64,000 nucleotides of DNA from Streptomyces sp. NA04227 (GCF_013364195.1 NZ_CP054918.1:5011001-5075000); one strand, 5' to 3'. Shown: positions 1 to 11,905, counted from the first letter of the stretch. Notes: generated from the letters alone by a model not told the origin. A program made the numbers and translations.

Positions 1-549
1 ACTCCGGGCGGGCGCGAGCGCAGCCGCAATGTGCTCGACCGTTTCGCCATCGACTTCGCGCTGTGCATGTACTGCGGTATCTGCATCGAGGTCTGCCCCT
101 TCGACGCCCTCTTCTGGTCGCCGGAGTTCGAGTACGCCGAGACCGACATCCGCGAACTCACCCACGAGCGCGACAAGCTCCGCGACTGGATGTGGACCGT
201 CCCCGAGCCGCCCGCCCTCGACCCGCGCGCCGAGGAACCCAAGGAACTCGCCGCCGCCCGCAAGACCGCGGACAAGCTGGCGGCCGAGGCGGAGGCCGCC
301 CGGGAGGCACAGGCCGCCGAAGGCGCGGAGGCAGCGGACCCCAACGCCGCGACCGACACGGACAACGGCACCGGCACGGCTACCGGAACCGGTGCCGACA
401 CCGGCACGGGCAGCGGAACCGGTGCCGACACCGGCACGGGCAGCGCCACGGGCACTGGCTCCGACGCCGATGCCCGCCCCGCCGACGCTCCCGAGAGCGA
501 CCGGAAGAGCGGCCCCGAAGAGTCCGGCCCGCAGGGAGGAACGGCGTGA
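1..549 (+). CDS. nuoI: NADH-quinone oxidoreductase subunit I (partial, 5' end missing)
   Basis: The peripheral-arm iron-sulfur subunit of respiratory complex I, which passes electrons between its two 4Fe-4S clusters towards quinone. Only the last 182 residues are present, because the frame is open from base 1. The second cluster motif is visible as [12 protein letters not shown] (C-x2-C-x2-C-x3-C), followed by the conserved region around [13 protein letters not shown]. After about residue 90 of the visible part the protein becomes an Ala/Glu-rich and then Thr/Gly-rich tail that is not part of the conserved fold and contains a 30-base tandem repeat. The stop overlaps the nuoJ GTG start by 4 bases. 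It belongs to the nuo operon that continues to nuoN. Confidence 0.95.
   Translation, partial: TPGGRERSRNVLDRFAIDFALCMYCGICIEVCPFDALFWSPEFEYAETDIRELTHERDKLRDWMWTVPEPPALDPRAEEPKELAAARKTADKLAAEAEAAREAQAAEGAEAADPNAATDTDNGTGTATGTGADTGTGSGTGADTGTGSATGTGSDADARPADAPESDRKSGPEESGPQGGTA
385..444 (+). repeat. 30-bp tandem repeat, two copies, in the nuoI tail
   Basis: Two back-to-back identical 30-base units (385-414 and 415-444), each beginning GGAACCGGTGCCGACACC. They are in frame and encode a repeated Gly-Thr-Gly-Ala-Asp-Thr type decapeptide in the low-complexity C-terminal tail of NuoI. The length is a multiple of three, so copy number changes would not break the frame. Confidence 0.85.
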
Positions 550-1304
550 GTGACCTGAGCCAGGTGAGCCACGTGGGCCTCGCGGCCCAGACGCACGGGT
601 TTCTGTCCCCGACCGGTGTGGAGGTCACCTTCCTGCTCGTCGGCCTGGTGACCTTCGGCGCGGCCGTGGTCACCGTCACCACCCGGCGCCTTGTGCACGC
701 GGCGCTCTGGCTGGTCGTCGCGCTCGGCGGACTCGCCGTCGAATACCTCCTGCTCACCGCCGAGTTCATCGCCTGGGTCCAGGTACTGATCTACGTCGGT
801 TCCGTCGTCGTCCTCCTGCTCTTCGGTCTCATGCTCACCAGGGCGCCCATCGGCCCGTCCCCGGACGCCGACTCGGAGAACCGCTGGGTCGCCCTCGGTG
901 TCGCCGTCGCCGCGGCCGCCGCGCTGATCTGGGTCGTGGTGGACGCCTTCCGTACCACCTGGATCGACCTCGAAGGCGCTCCCCAGGGCAGCACCAGACT
1001 CACCGGAGAGAGCCTGTTCCGGGGCTGGGTGCTCCCCTTCGAGGCCCTGTCCGTGCTGCTGCTGGCCGCCCTCGTCGGCGCCATCGTCATCTCCCGCAAG
1101 AACGCGGAGGGCGAGACACCGGGCGGCGCCGACGGCGGTCGCACGGGCACCGGCGCCGCACCGGCCCCGACCCGCCCGGCCGACGGCCGCGCCCGCGCCG
1201 CCACGCCGGGCAGCACCCCGGCGCACACCCCCGCTTCGGGCAACGCCCCCGCCGACGTCCCTACTCGGGGAGACGCCCCCGCCAACGAGGAGGAGCAGCG
1301 CTGA
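546..1304 (+). CDS. nuoJ: NADH-quinone oxidoreductase subunit J
   Basis: Membrane subunit of complex I, 252 residues from the GTG at 546, which overlaps the nuoI stop (GTGA). Several transmembrane helices can be seen, including the segments around [34 protein letters not shown] and [20 protein letters not shown]; the last one matches the conserved third helix of NuoJ. The last roughly 75 residues after ISRKNAEGE form a Gly/Ala/Pro/Thr-rich extension that ordinary NuoJ lacks. The GTG was chosen because the conserved membrane part begins soon after it and the overlap fits the operon. It ends with a one-base overlap with nuoK (TGATG). Confidence 0.95.
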   Translation: MSDLSQVSHVGLAAQTHGFLSPTGVEVTFLLVGLVTFGAAVVTVTTRRLVHAALWLVVALGGLAVEYLLLTAEFIAWVQVLIYVGSVVVLLLFGLMLTRAPIGPSPDADSENRWVALGVAVAAAAALIWVVVDAFRTTWIDLEGAPQGSTRLTGESLFRGWVLPFEALSVLLLAALVGAIVISRKNAEGETPGGADGGRTGTGAAPAPTRPADGRARAATPGSTPAHTPASGNAPADVPTRGDAPANEEEQR

Positions 1305-1725
1305 TGCACCTCGCCTATCCCGCGGTGCTGTCCGCGCTCCTCTTCTGCACCGGCCTCTACGGAGTCCTGGCCCGGCGCAACGCGATCCTGGTGCTGATGT
1401 CGGTCGAGCTGATGCTCAACGCCGTCAACCTGAACCTGGTCGCCTTCGACGCGTGGTTCGCCCAGACCGCCGAGGACACCCTGCACTCCGGCCAGGCGCT
1501 GACCCTGTTCATCATCGCCATCGCGGCCGCCGAGATCGGTATCGGTCTCGCCGTCGTCCTCGCGGTCTACCGCGCCCGGGGCACCTCCGACATCGACCGC
1601 CTCCGGGACACGGCCGAGGGCCACGGCCCGGACGACCCCCACGACCCTGACGACATCGTGGGCCCCGACGGCACCGGGACCGCCGCGGACGCCCCCGGCA
1701 CGGCAGACAGGACTGAGGCCGCCGC

Positions 1726-1729
<4 letters not shown>
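1304..1729 (+). CDS. nuoK: NADH-quinone oxidoreductase subunit K
   Basis: Small membrane subunit of complex I (Mrp/MnhC-like), part of the proton-pumping arm. The core of about 100 residues has the three expected helices and the conserved stretch [17 protein letters not shown], which carries the membrane-embedded Glu needed for proton transfer, followed by [20 protein letters not shown]. At 141 residues it is about 40 longer than the usual 100-residue NuoK; the excess is an Asp/Gly/Pro-rich C-terminal tail. The ATG overlaps the nuoJ stop, and its own stop overlaps the nuoL GTG by 4 bases, so translation is probably coupled. Confidence 0.96.
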
Positions 1730-3765
<2,036 letters not shown>

Positions 3766-3768
3766 GCC

Positions 3769-5343
3769 GTGATCGATATCAGTTCGTCCGTGATGCAGCT
3801 TCTTCTCGCGTTGATCGTGGTCGGCCCGCTCATCGGCGCCGCCGCGGCCCTGCTGCCCGCCCCGCCCGGACTGAAGGGGAAATCCCCCGAACAGGCCGTA
3901 CTGCGCCACGGCGTCGTCGTCACCGGCGCGGTGCTCCTCGCCGCGGTGGTCCTCGCCCTCGGCTTCGACCACGACCACCCGTCGAAGATCCAGGCCAGCA
4001 CCGATATCAGCTGGATCCCGGCGCTCGACGTACGTCTCCACCTCGGTGTCGACGGCATCTCGCTCCCCCTTGTCGTCCTGACCGCGCTGCTCACCTTCCT
4101 GTGCGCGCTCTACAGCTACTTCAAGCGCCCCGAGGGGCCCGCCCCCAAGGCCTTCGTGGCCCTGGTACTCGTCCTCGAGTCCGGCACCCTCGCCACCTTC
4201 GCCGTCCTCGACCTGCTGCTGTTCTTCCTGGCCTTCGAGATGGTGCTCATCCCGATGTACTTCCTCATCGCCCGCTGGGGCGGCGAGGGCAGGGCCGCTG
4301 CGGCCTGGAAGTTCATCCTCTACACCCTGCTCGGCTCCGTCGTCATGCTCCTCGGGCTGCTGCTCGTGGGCATTGATTCCGGCACCTTCGACATGGTGGC
4401 ACTCGCCTCTGACAACGGCCGCTCGCTGAGCACATCCGTGCAGGTCATCGCCGCTTTGTCGATCGGTATCGGGCTCGCCGTGAAGACCCCGATGTGGCCC
4501 CTGCACACCTGGCTGCCGGACGCCCACACCGCCGCCCCCACGGTCGGCTCGGTGCTGCTCGCCGGCGTCATGCTGAAGATGGGCACGTACGGCTTCGTCC
4601 GCATCCTGCTGCCGGTGGTGCCCGAGGGCGCGGAGACCTTCGCGCCCTATCTGGCCGCCTTCGCGGTGGTCGGCATCATCTACGGCTCGCTGGCCTGTCT
4701 CGCGCTGGCCCGGCAGGGCGCGGGCGGCGACCTCAAGCGGCTCATCGCGTACTCGTCCGTCGGGCACATGGGCTTCGTCCTGCTCGGTATCGCCTCGATG
4801 ACGCCGACCGGGGTCAACGGCGCGCTGTTCGCCAACATCGCCCACGGCCTCATCACCGGCCTGCTCTTCTTCCTGGTCGGCGCCCTCAAGGACCGCACCG
4901 GCAGCAGCGACCTGGACGCCCTGGCGAAGGAGACCGGCGCCGCCCTGTACGGCCGCGCCCCCCGCTTCGGCGGACTGCTCGCCTTCGCCGCCGTCGCCTC
5001 GCTCGGACTGCCCGGACTCGCCGGATTCTGGGGCGAGATGCTCGCGATGTTCGGCTCCTTCGACCCCGCGGAGGGCCTGCACCGGGGCGCCTTCCTCACC
5101 TACACCGCGCTCGCCGGATTCGGCACCCTGCTCACCGCCGCGTACCTGCTCGTCGTCGTGCGCCGGGTGTGCATGGGCGCGGTCCCGGAGAAGGCGCCGG
5201 AGTTCGCCGAGGTCCGCGGCTACGAACTCGCGGCCTGGTCCCCGCTCGTCGTTCTCACCGTCGTCGCCGGACTGTGGCCCGCAGTGCTGCTCGGCCTCAC
5301 CGACCCGGCGGTCCAGAAGCTGCTCGCCGGAGGCGCGTCATGA
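3769..5343 (+). CDS. nuoM: NADH-quinone oxidoreductase subunit M
   Basis: Second antiporter-like proton-pumping subunit of complex I, 524 residues, GTG start three bases after nuoL. It is a multi-spanning membrane protein. The NuoM-typical stretch LAFEMVLIPMYFLIARWGG carries the essential membrane Glu, and the helix MWPLHTWLPDAHTAAPTVGS follows at about residue 245. Near the C terminus AYSSVGHMGFV and LPGLAGFWGEMLAM are further family markers. Length is normal. The end overlaps the nuoN ATG by 4 bases (ATGA). Confidence 0.97.
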   Translation: MIDISSSVMQLLLALIVVGPLIGAAAALLPAPPGLKGKSPEQAVLRHGVVVTGAVLLAAVVLALGFDHDHPSKIQASTDISWIPALDVRLHLGVDGISLPLVVLTALLTFLCALYSYFKRPEGPAPKAFVALVLVLESGTLATFAVLDLLLFFLAFEMVLIPMYFLIARWGGEGRAAAAWKFILYTLLGSVVMLLGLLLVGIDSGTFDMVALASDNGRSLSTSVQVIAALSIGIGLAVKTPMWPLHTWLPDAHTAAPTVGSVLLAGVMLKMGTYGFVRILLPVVPEGAETFAPYLAAFAVVGIIYGSLACLALARQGAGGDLKRLIAYSSVGHMGFVLLGIASMTPTGVNGALFANIAHGLITGLLFFLVGALKDRTGSSDLDALAKETGAALYGRAPRFGGLLAFAAVASLGLPGLAGFWGEMLAMFGSFDPAEGLHRGAFLTYTALAGFGTLLTAAYLLVVVRRVCMGAVPEKAPEFAEVRGYELAAWSPLVVLTVVAGLWPAVLLGLTDPAVQKLLAGGAS

Positions 5344-7097
5344 CCGACCTTGCCGTGACGGGGCCCGCCGCGGGCGGCCTCGCGGAGTCGGCGGCCACCG
5401 GCTTCGCGCAGTCGGGGACCACCGGCCTCGCGCAGTCGGCGGTGCAGTCCATCGACTGGCTCGCCATCGCGCCGCCCACCGTGACCGCCGTCGCCGCGCT
5501 CGTGGTCCTGGTCGCCGACCTCTTCCTGCCCACCGCGCGCAAGCCGCTGCTCGGCTGGATCTCGATCGCCGGACTCGTGCTCGCCGGGCTGTCCCTGCTC
5601 CCGCTCCTGGACGGCGACCGGGACGCCTTCTGCCTCCAGGGCAAGCCGGACGTGTGCAGCTACACGGCGGACAGGTTCGCCCTGGTCGTCCAGCTCCTGG
5701 TGCTAGGCGGCGCCCTGCTCACCGCGCTGCTCTCCATGACGACCATCCGGGACTCGAAGCCGCACGCCCGCGCGGGGAAGGGCGCCACCGCGCCCGGTAC
5801 CACCGGCGCGCGCTCCGGTGAGCCGCTCCCGGCGGGCGAGTACTGGTTCCTGCTGCTCAGCTCCGCCGCGGGCGCCGCCCTGCTGCCCGCCTCCCGCGAC
5901 CTGGCGACCCTCGTCGTCGCCCTCGAAGTCGCCTCGCTGCCCGCGTTCGCGCTGGTCGGCCTGCGCCGCGGGGACCGCCGGAGCACCGAGGCGGCGCTGA
6001 AGTTCTTCCTGTCCTCGGTCACCGCCACCGCCGTGTCGCTGCTCGGCATCAGCTTCGTGTACGCGACCACCGGCAGCCTCTTCCTCACCGAGATCGCCAC
6101 CGACATCGCGGACGTCGACGCGCAGTTGGAGACCCTCGCCCGTACCGGCGTCGTCCTCACCCTGGTCGGCTTCGCCTTCAAGACCGCCGCGGCGCCCTTC
6201 CACTTCTGGGTCCCCGACACCTATGTCGGCGCCCCCCTGCCGATCGCCGCCTACCTCTCGGTGGTCGGCAAGGCGGTCGGCTTCTCCGGACTCATCCTGG
6301 TGACGGTCGTCGCCTTCCCCTCCTACGGGCACGACATCTGGGGCCCGGCCCTGGCCGTCCTCGCCGCGCTCACCATGACCGTCGGCAATGTGGCCGCCCT
6401 GCGCCAGCGCGCCGACCGCGCCTTCAGCGCCGTACGGATGCTGGCCTGGTCCTCGGTCGGACAGGCGGGCTATCTGCTCGTCCCGCTCGCCGCGGCCGCC
6501 TACACCGACGACGGCCGGCGCACCATCGGCTCGACCCTCGCGTACGCCCTGATGTACGCGGCGGTGAACCTCGGCGCGTTCGCGGTGGTCGCCGTCCTCG
6601 CCCGTACGAAGCCGTCGGCGCGGATCTCCGACTTCCGCGGCCTGTACGCCACGCGCCCCCTGATGGCCCTGCTGCTCGGCTTCTTCCTGCTGTGCCTGGC
6701 CGGTCTGCCGCCCGGCATCATCGGGCTCTTCGCCAAGGTCGCCGTCTTCGCCACCGCCGTCGACGCGGGCCTCGGCTGGCTGGCCGTCCTGATGGGCGTG
6801 AACGTGGTGATCGCCCTCGTCTACTACCTGCGGTGGACGGCGGTGCTGTTCCGCGCGCCGCAGGCCGCGGGAGCCGAGGAGCCCACGGGCGCGGGCGTGG
6901 AAGCGGGCGCCCACGCGGGCGCGGAGTCCGGAGCGCGAGCCGGTACCCCGGCGGGCGGCACGCCCGTCGGCGCCGCACCCAAGCACCGCGTCCCCGCACC
7001 CCTCACCCTCGCCCTCGCGGCGACCGCCGTGGTGGCCGTCGCCCTCTCCGGCGCCCCGCAGATCGTGCTCCGGTTCGCCGATATGGGCCTCTTCTAA
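5340..7097 (+). CDS. nuoN: NADH-quinone oxidoreductase subunit N
   Basis: Third antiporter-like subunit of complex I and last gene of the nuo operon, 585 residues from ATG 5340. The first 35 residues are a Gly/Ser/Thr-rich leader containing imperfect repeats ([13 protein letters not shown]). The multi-spanning core has [20 protein letters not shown], the NuoN form of the conserved antiporter helix, and [11 protein letters not shown]. An Ala/Gly-rich loop of about 35 residues ([20 protein letters not shown] and onward) is inserted before the final helix. Bases 7098-7312 after it hold no gene that I can recognise. Confidence 0.96.
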   Translation: MTDLAVTGPAAGGLAESAATGFAQSGTTGLAQSAVQSIDWLAIAPPTVTAVAALVVLVADLFLPTARKPLLGWISIAGLVLAGLSLLPLLDGDRDAFCLQGKPDVCSYTADRFALVVQLLVLGGALLTALLSMTTIRDSKPHARAGKGATAPGTTGARSGEPLPAGEYWFLLLSSAAGAALLPASRDLATLVVALEVASLPAFALVGLRRGDRRSTEAALKFFLSSVTATAVSLLGISFVYATTGSLFLTEIATDIADVDAQLETLARTGVVLTLVGFAFKTAAAPFHFWVPDTYVGAPLPIAAYLSVVGKAVGFSGLILVTVVAFPSYGHDIWGPALAVLAALTMTVGNVAALRQRADRAFSAVRMLAWSSVGQAGYLLVPLAAAAYTDDGRRTIGSTLAYALMYAAVNLGAFAVVAVLARTKPSARISDFRGLYATRPLMALLLGFFLLCLAGLPPGIIGLFAKVAVFATAVDAGLGWLAVLMGVNVVIALVYYLRWTAVLFRAPQAAGAEEPTGAGVEAGAHAGAESGARAGTPAGGTPVGAAPKHRVPAPLTLALAATAVVAVALSGAPQIVLRFADMGLF

Positions 7098-7312
7098 AGG
7101 CGTTCCGGGGGCCGCCGCTCCCGTCCCTCCCGCACCTCCGCCCCACCGTCACCCGCCCGGCCCACCCTCCCCACGTGCGCGTTCCCGGCCGACCGGGGAA
7201 CTGGCGGTCCTCGCCTGGCGTTGACCAGTACGGGAGGGTCCACTGGAAGGTGGAAGGCAAGCAATCGGGTCAGCAGCGGGTTTCCCTGCGCGAGGCAACA
7301 GGAGGGCGTTCC

Positions 7313-8176
7313 GTGCACCGCCGGCACAACGGGCTGAGAACCGCGGTACTCCTCGGGGGACTGTCCGCGCTCATCATTCTTCTGGGCAGCTTCTTCGGGC
7401 GTACCGGACTGATCATCGCGGTCGTGGTGGCTCTTGGCACCAACGCGTACGCGTACTGGAACAGCGACAAGATGGCGCTGCGGGCCATGCGCGCGCGCCC
7501 GGTCAGCGAGTTCGAGGCGCCCGCGCTCTACCGGATGGTCCGCGAGCTCTCCACCCAGGCACGCCAGCCCATGCCGCGCCTGTACATCTCGCCGACCGAG
7601 GCGCCGAACGCCTTCGCCACCGGCCGCAATCCGCGCAACGCCGCGGTCTGCTGTACGGAAGGCATTCTGCGCATCCTCGACGAGCGCGAGCTGCGCGGCG
7701 TCATCGGGCACGAGCTGAGCCATGTCTACAACCGGGACATCCTGATCTCCTCGGTCGCGGGAGCCCTGGCCTCGGTGATCATGTTCCTGGTCAACTTCGC
7801 GTGGCTGATCCCCATCGGCCGCTCGGACAACGACGAGGGCCCCGGCATCTTCGGCATGCTCCTGATCATGCTGCTCGGCCCGCTCGCCGCCTCGATCATC
7901 CAGCTCGCCATCAGCCGCTCCCGCGAGTACGAGGCCGACGCCTCCGGGGCGCAGCTCACCGGCGATCCGCTCGCCCTCGCCAGCGCCCTGCGCAAACTGG
8001 AGGCGGGCACCAAACAACTACCGCTGGCCCCCGAACCGCGGGTGGAGACGGCCAGCCACATGATGATCGCCAACCCCTTCCGGCGCGGCGGTGGTATGAC
8101 GAAGCTGTTCTCGACCCACCCCCCGATGGCGGAGCGCATCGCCCGCCTCGAAAAGATGGCAGGTCCCCAGCGATGA
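7313..8176 (+). CDS. htpX: HtpX-type zinc metalloprotease
   Basis: Membrane-bound M48 family zinc protease involved in quality control of membrane proteins. From the GTG at 7313 the protein has 287 residues, the usual HtpX length. Two N-terminal transmembrane segments (about 9-28 and 32-48) are followed by the peptidase domain with the HELSH zinc motif at residues 133-137 (catalytic Glu134), two more hydrophobic segments, and the third zinc ligand region [13 protein letters not shown] near residue 205. The start is fixed by the strong ribosome site AGGAGGG at 7300-7306, 6 bases upstream. The stop overlaps the start of the YccF gene (ATGA). Confidence 0.95.
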   Translation: MHRRHNGLRTAVLLGGLSALIILLGSFFGRTGLIIAVVVALGTNAYAYWNSDKMALRAMRARPVSEFEAPALYRMVRELSTQARQPMPRLYISPTEAPNAFATGRNPRNAAVCCTEGILRILDERELRGVIGHELSHVYNRDILISSVAGALASVIMFLVNFAWLIPIGRSDNDEGPGIFGMLLIMLLGPLAASIIQLAISRSREYEADASGAQLTGDPLALASALRKLEAGTKQLPLAPEPRVETASHMMIANPFRRGGGMTKLFSTHPPMAERIARLEKMAGPQR

Positions 8177-8571
8177 AAACAATCCTCAACGTCATCTGGC
8201 TCGTGCTGAGCGGATTCTGGCTCTTCCTGGCCTATCTGCTCGCCGGGCTCATCCTCTGCATCACCATCATCGGCATCCCGTTCGGCATCGCCTCGTTCCG
8301 GATCGCCGGTTACGCACTGTGGCCCTTCGGCCGGACCACCGTCGAACGGCCCGACGCCGGGGCGCCCTCGCTCGTCGGCAACATCCTGTGGATCGTGCTC
8401 GCGGGCTGGTGGCTGGCGCTCGCGCACATCACCACCGGCATCGTGCAGTGCCTGACGATCATCGGCATCCCGCTCGGCTTCGCGAACTTCAAGCTGATCC
8501 CCATCTCGCTGATGCCACTGGGCCGCGAAGTCGTCAGTACCGACCAGGCGTTCGCTACGACGCGCTGGTAG
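8173..8571 (+). CDS. YccF domain inner membrane protein (DUF307)
   Basis: Small integral membrane protein of 132 residues. It is built from two similar halves, each with a hydrophobic hairpin ending in [13 protein letters not shown] (first) or [13 protein letters not shown] (second), which is the hallmark of the YccF/DUF307 repeat, and each followed by an amphipathic Pro/Gly segment. No enzymatic function is established for the family. The ATG overlaps the htpX stop by 4 bases, so the pair is likely co-transcribed and translationally coupled. The 3' end overlaps the convergent permease gene by 17 bases. Confidence 0.9.
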   Translation: MKTILNVIWLVLSGFWLFLAYLLAGLILCITIIGIPFGIASFRIAGYALWPFGRTTVERPDAGAPSLVGNILWIVLAGWWLALAHITTGIVQCLTIIGIPLGFANFKLIPISLMPLGREVVSTDQAFATTRW

Positions 8572-9805
8572 CCCCGCCGCCGCGCCGCCTCCGCAGGAAG
8601 TAGAGCGCCGCCCCCGCCGCCAGTACGGCCGCACCCGGCAGTACCGATCCGGCGGGCAGCGCACAGGCGAGCACCAGGCATCCGGCGAGCCCGACCGCGG
8701 GCAGCACCCGGTGCGAGCCGAGCGTCCAGGCCGAGGCATTGGCGATCGCGTAGTAGACGAGCACGCCGAAGGACGAGAAGCCGATGGCGCCGCGCACATC
8801 CGCCGTGGCGGCGACCACGGCGACCACCGCGCCCACCAGGAGTTCGGCCCGGCGCGGCACCTGGAACCGCGGGTCGACGTGCGCGAGCGCCTTCGGCAGA
8901 TGACCGTCGCGGGCCATCGCGAGCGAGGTCCGCGAGACACCGAGGACGAGGGAGAGCAGCGAGCCGAGGGCGGCCAGCGCCGCTCCGGCCCGTACCACCG
9001 GCGCGAGTTCGGGCACCCCCGCGGCGCGCACCGCGTCGGACAACGGCGCACCGGCCGCGCCGAGACCGTCGGGCCCGAGCACGGAGAGCGCGGCCACCGC
9101 GAGGGTCGCGTAGACGAGCAGGGCCAGGCCGAGGGCGAGCGGGATCGCGCGCGGAATCGTGCGCGCGGGCTCGCGCACCTCCTCGCCGAGGGTGGCGATC
9201 CGCGCGTACCCGGCGAAGGCGAAGAACAGCAGCCCGGCACCTTCGAGCAGTCCGGATACACCCCCGGAGCCCGCCGGGCCACCGCTGGTGAGCCGGTCGG
9301 CCGCCGCCTCGGACGAGCCGAGACAGACAACGGCCACGACCGCCAGTACGGCAAGGACAACGGCGACGATCACCCGGGTCAGCCAGAGCGACTTCTGTAC
9401 GCCCAGGCAGTTCAGCGCGGTGAGTACGACGACCGCCGCGACGGCGACCGCGTGCGCCTGCTCCGGCCACAGGTACGCGCCGACCGTGAGCGCCATCGCG
9501 GCACAGGACGCCGTCTTCCCGACCACGAAGGCCCAGCCCGCCAGCCACCCCCAGAACGGCCCGAGCCGCTCCCGCCCGTACACATACGTCCCGCCGGAGC
9601 GCGGATAACGTGCGGCCAGGCGGGCCGAGGACATGGCGTTGCAGTAGGCGACGAGGGCGGCAAGGGCCAGCGCGGGCAGCAGCCAGGACCCGGCCGCGCG
9701 CGCCGCGGGCGCGAACGCCGCGAACACCCCCGCCCCGACCATCGACCCGAGCCCGATCACCACCGCGTCGGGCACCCCCATGGTGCGCCTGAGCTGGTCG
9801 GACAT
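8555..9805 (-). CDS. APC family amino acid permease
   Basis: Cytoplasmic membrane transporter of the amino acid/polyamine/organocation superfamily, 416 residues, with about 12 hydrophobic segments. The N terminus has the substrate-binding helix 1 motif VIGLGSMVGAGVFAAF (unwound G-S-M-V-G-A-G), and further on come SGGTYVYGRERLGPFWGWLAGW and the FAGYARIATLGEEVREPART segment, both typical of APC transporters. Start chosen at 9805 (MSDQLRRTMGVP) with GGAG about 8 bases upstream; a longer frame to 9877 has no site. The substrate cannot be told from the sequence. It runs convergent to yccF and downstream of yajQ on the same strand. Confidence 0.9.
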   Translation of the reverse strand: MSDQLRRTMGVPDAVVIGLGSMVGAGVFAAFAPAARAAGSWLLPALALAALVAYCNAMSSARLAARYPRSGGTYVYGRERLGPFWGWLAGWAFVVGKTASCAAMALTVGAYLWPEQAHAVAVAAVVVLTALNCLGVQKSLWLTRVIVAVVLAVLAVVAVVCLGSSEAAADRLTSGGPAGSGGVSGLLEGAGLLFFAFAGYARIATLGEEVREPARTIPRAIPLALGLALLVYATLAVAALSVLGPDGLGAAGAPLSDAVRAAGVPELAPVVRAGAALAALGSLLSLVLGVSRTSLAMARDGHLPKALAHVDPRFQVPRRAELLVGAVVAVVAATADVRGAIGFSSFGVLVYYAIANASAWTLGSHRVLPAVGLAGCLVLACALPAGSVLPGAAVLAAGAALYFLRRRRGGGATSAS

Positions 9806-9873
9806 GGTCCGTTCTCCGTCCTCGGTACGGCGGCGGCCCGGCCCGGCCGGAGCGCGCCCGGAGCCGACACGAC

Positions 9874-9910
9874 GCAAACCCGGCGCCGCACTGTACGGCG
9901 CCGGGCTTGC
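9874..9910 (-). terminator. Hairpin downstream of yajQ
   Basis: Arms GCAAACCCGGCGCCG (9874-9888) and CGGCGCCGGGCTTGC (9896-9910) pair over 15 positions with one G-T pair and a 7-base loop. It lies beyond the yajQ stop and the repeat array, before the permease start, so it probably ends yajQ transcription. A T-tract is lacking, as is common in this genus. Confidence 0.65.
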
Positions 9911-9929
9911 GTCCGGTACGGGGGCCGGG

Positions 9930-10005
9930 TTACCGGCAGTTCACGATTCCTCGGCGGTTCACGATCCCTCGGTGGTTCACGCATGCCCGGCGGTTCACGA
10001 CTGCC
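9930..10005 (-). repeat. Degenerate 18-21 bp repeats copied from the yajQ 3' end
   Basis: On the minus strand the yajQ end reads GTTCGTGAACTACCGGTAG. Downstream, four related units carry CGTGAACCGCCGG, CGTGAACCACCGAGG, CGTGAACCGCCGAGG and CGTGAACTGCCGGTAA, starting at about 9930, 9951, 9969 and 9988 on the plus strand. Spacings are 18-21 bases and keep the yajQ reading frame; the last unit ends in an in-frame TAA 99 bases past the true stop. Confidence 0.8.
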
Positions 10006-10028
10006 CGGCTGCGCGCGGGCCTCCGCTT

Positions 10029-10517
10029 CTACCGGTAGTTCACGAACTGCAGCGCGAAGTCGAAGTCCTTGCCCTTGAGGAGGGCGATCACGGCCTGCAG
10101 ATCGTCACGGCTCTTGGAGGTGACCCGCAGCTCCTCGCCCTGCACCTGCGCCTTGATGCCCTTCGGGCCCTCGTCGCGGATGATCTTCGCGACCTTCTTC
10201 GCGTTGTCCTGGGAGATCCCCTCCTCGATGGAGGCGAAGATCTTGTACTCCTTGCCGGACAGCTGCGGCTCACCCGCGTCCAGCGACTTCAGCGAGATAC
10301 CGCGCTTGACCAACTTGGTCTGGAAGACGTCGAGGATGGCGTTGACCCTGTCCTCGGAGTTGGCCTCCATCAGAATCTTCTCGCCGGACCAGGCGATCGA
10401 GGCGCCCACGTTCTTGAAGTCGTACCGCTGCGAGATCTCCTTGGCTGCCTGGTTGAGGGCGTTGTCGACCTCCTGCCGCTCGACCTTCGAGACGATGTCG
10501 AAACTGGAGTCGGCCAT
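10029..10517 (-). CDS. YajQ family nucleotide-binding protein
   Basis: Small cytoplasmic protein of 162 residues, the usual YajQ length. The family starts [11 protein letters not shown] and has two ferredoxin-like halves; here the markers [20 protein letters not shown] and [13 protein letters not shown] are clear, and the C terminus [17 protein letters not shown] is the canonical end. YajQ proteins bind nucleotides, and cyclic di-GMP in Xanthomonas; the role in actinobacteria is not settled. The ATG at 10517 is preceded by a weak purine-rich site (AAGGAGCC), with 3-4 bases more spacing than usual. It is divergent from tRNA-Tyr, and its 3' end is echoed by a downstream repeat array. Confidence 0.95.
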   Translation of the reverse strand: MADSSFDIVSKVERQEVDNALNQAAKEISQRYDFKNVGASIAWSGEKILMEANSEDRVNAILDVFQTKLVKRGISLKSLDAGEPQLSGKEYKIFASIEEGISQDNAKKVAKIIRDEGPKGIKAQVQGEELRVTSKSRDDLQAVIALLKGKDFDFALQFVNYR

Positions 10518-10782
10518 GTCCTGTGGCTCCTTAGGGTGCGTCGGGGCGGCCATCGAGCTGCGCCGCATCCCACAAAGCCTAGAGGAGTCGGATCCGGGAA
10601 CCGGTCGCCCTGCGGCACGGTTCTCGCAGGCGGGGCGCTCTTGACGGCCCGCGCGGGACCCGGGCCGCCGAGTGATCCATCCGCCGGTCAACCGAGTGGC
10701 GAAGCACCCCGGGGGATCGGGTATCGTTTACGTCGTTGCCACGGAACGGCGCGAAAAGCGCGGTTCACCAGGCAGCAACCCC

Positions 10783-10864
10783 GGCGGTGTGCCCGAGCGG
10801 CCAAAGGGAGCAGACTGTAAATCTGCCGGCTTCGCCTTCCCAGGTTCGAATCCTGGCGCCGCCA
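10783..10864 (+). tRNA. tRNA-Tyr (GTA)
   Basis: An 82-base tRNA with a long variable arm, as expected for bacterial tRNA-Tyr. The acceptor stem GGCGGTG pairs with CGCCGCC (one G-T), the anticodon arm is GCAGA-CTGTAAA-TCTGC with GTA at 10817-10819, and the T arm is CCAGG-TTCGAAT-CCTGG. The discriminator is A, and CCA is not encoded. A strong terminator follows 11 bases later. Confidence 0.97.
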
Positions 10865-10875
10865 CTTCAGGGGAA

Positions 10876-10915
10876 GACCCCCTCCGGTCCACGGAAACGT
10901 GGAGCGGAGGGGGTC
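10876..10915 (+). terminator. Terminator of tRNA-Tyr
   Basis: Perfect outer arms GACCCCCTCCG (10876-10886) and CGGAGGGGGTC (10905-10915) enclose a second paired segment TCCAC/GTGGA. It is followed by a pyrimidine-rich TCTCTGT. It lies directly after the tRNA and is the obvious end of that transcript. Confidence 0.85.
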
Positions 10916-11038
10916 TCTCTGTATGTCCACCTGTATGCCCACGCGTTCGCCGCGCACGGTCAACTCCCATTCCGCTCCCTACAATTGGGCCCGTACCCGG
11001 TGGCGAAGGAAGCCCGGGAACGGGGGCAGTGGGGTGGG

Positions 11039-11857
11039 ATGGCCTGGCTTCGCAAGTACTGGTTGAAGATCTTTCTGCTGACGCTGTCCAGCGTGCTGGC
11101 CGCGGGCGTGTTCGTGTCCTCGGTGCTCGCCGGGGACGAGAAGTTCAAGGACCGCGACAGCGCGCTGTGGATGGGAGCGGCGGCAGCCCTGGTCGTCGTG
11201 CTCGTGACGGCGAGCGAGACCGCGCTCAACGAGCGGGAGAAGACCAAGGCCCGCGAGGAGGCGCGCCGGACGGCGGGCCAACTCCGCCTCTGGTACAACG
11301 ACGTTCTGGCGGACCTCTCCGAACCGCTCGGCAAACTCGCGCACGAGTACGCGCAGGCCTACGCGGCCACCACCGCCACCCCGCCCGCCGCTCTCACGGC
11401 GGCCCAGTCCGGTGAATCCACCAAGATCCTCCGCGCGGTGCTCGTCGGCGCCGCCACCCTGACCGCACCGCTCGACCCCGCAGGACTGCCCACCGCCCGC
11501 AGCGCCTTCTACCGCCTCACCGACCCGACGCGGCACGAGTTCACCCTGGAGGACTGGGCGGGCCGCCCCTACAGCCCGCGCGGCAAGATCGACGGCTCCG
11601 CCGGGAGCCACTTCCTGCACGACGTCCTGGAGGGCAGGGCCCCGTATCACGCGGGCGCGGACACCGGACTGGTCAGCAAGGTCGACCAGTCCGGCGCCCG
11701 CTATCGCTCGGTGATCGCGGTGCCGGTGGTGGCGGGCTCCCGGGAGTTCGGCGTCCTGGCCGTCGACGCTCCCGGGGACACCGACCTCACCACCCCGCAT
11801 GTGCGCTCGCTGCAGAGCCTGGCCGAGTTCCTCGGTGCGACCCTGGCGTTGGCGTAG
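11039..11857 (+). CDS. Membrane-anchored GAF-like domain protein
   Basis: Protein of 272 residues with two hydrophobic segments at the N terminus (about 8-29 and 42-59), a charged coiled-coil-like stretch (NEREKTKAREEARRTAGQ), and a C-terminal domain of about 170 residues. The end of that domain, YRSVIAVPVVAGSREFGVLAVDAPGDTDLT, is the pattern of a GAF domain beta-sheet (a conserved V-P-V and F-G-V-L-A-V-D). A membrane sensor role is therefore likely, but no output domain is present and the ligand is unknown. Start taken at ATG 11039, where homology-like content begins; the ribosome site is weak. It is 48 bases from the next gene, with which it may form an operon. Confidence 0.75.
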   Translation: MAWLRKYWLKIFLLTLSSVLAAGVFVSSVLAGDEKFKDRDSALWMGAAAALVVVLVTASETALNEREKTKAREEARRTAGQLRLWYNDVLADLSEPLGKLAHEYAQAYAATTATPPAALTAAQSGESTKILRAVLVGAATLTAPLDPAGLPTARSAFYRLTDPTRHEFTLEDWAGRPYSPRGKIDGSAGSHFLHDVLEGRAPYHAGADTGLVSKVDQSGARYRSVIAVPVVAGSREFGVLAVDAPGDTDLTTPHVRSLQSLAEFLGATLALA

Positions 11858-11905
11858 TCATGGTGCGGCTCGGGCAGCGGCCCCGTACGGGAGGAGGGAC
11901 GGCAC

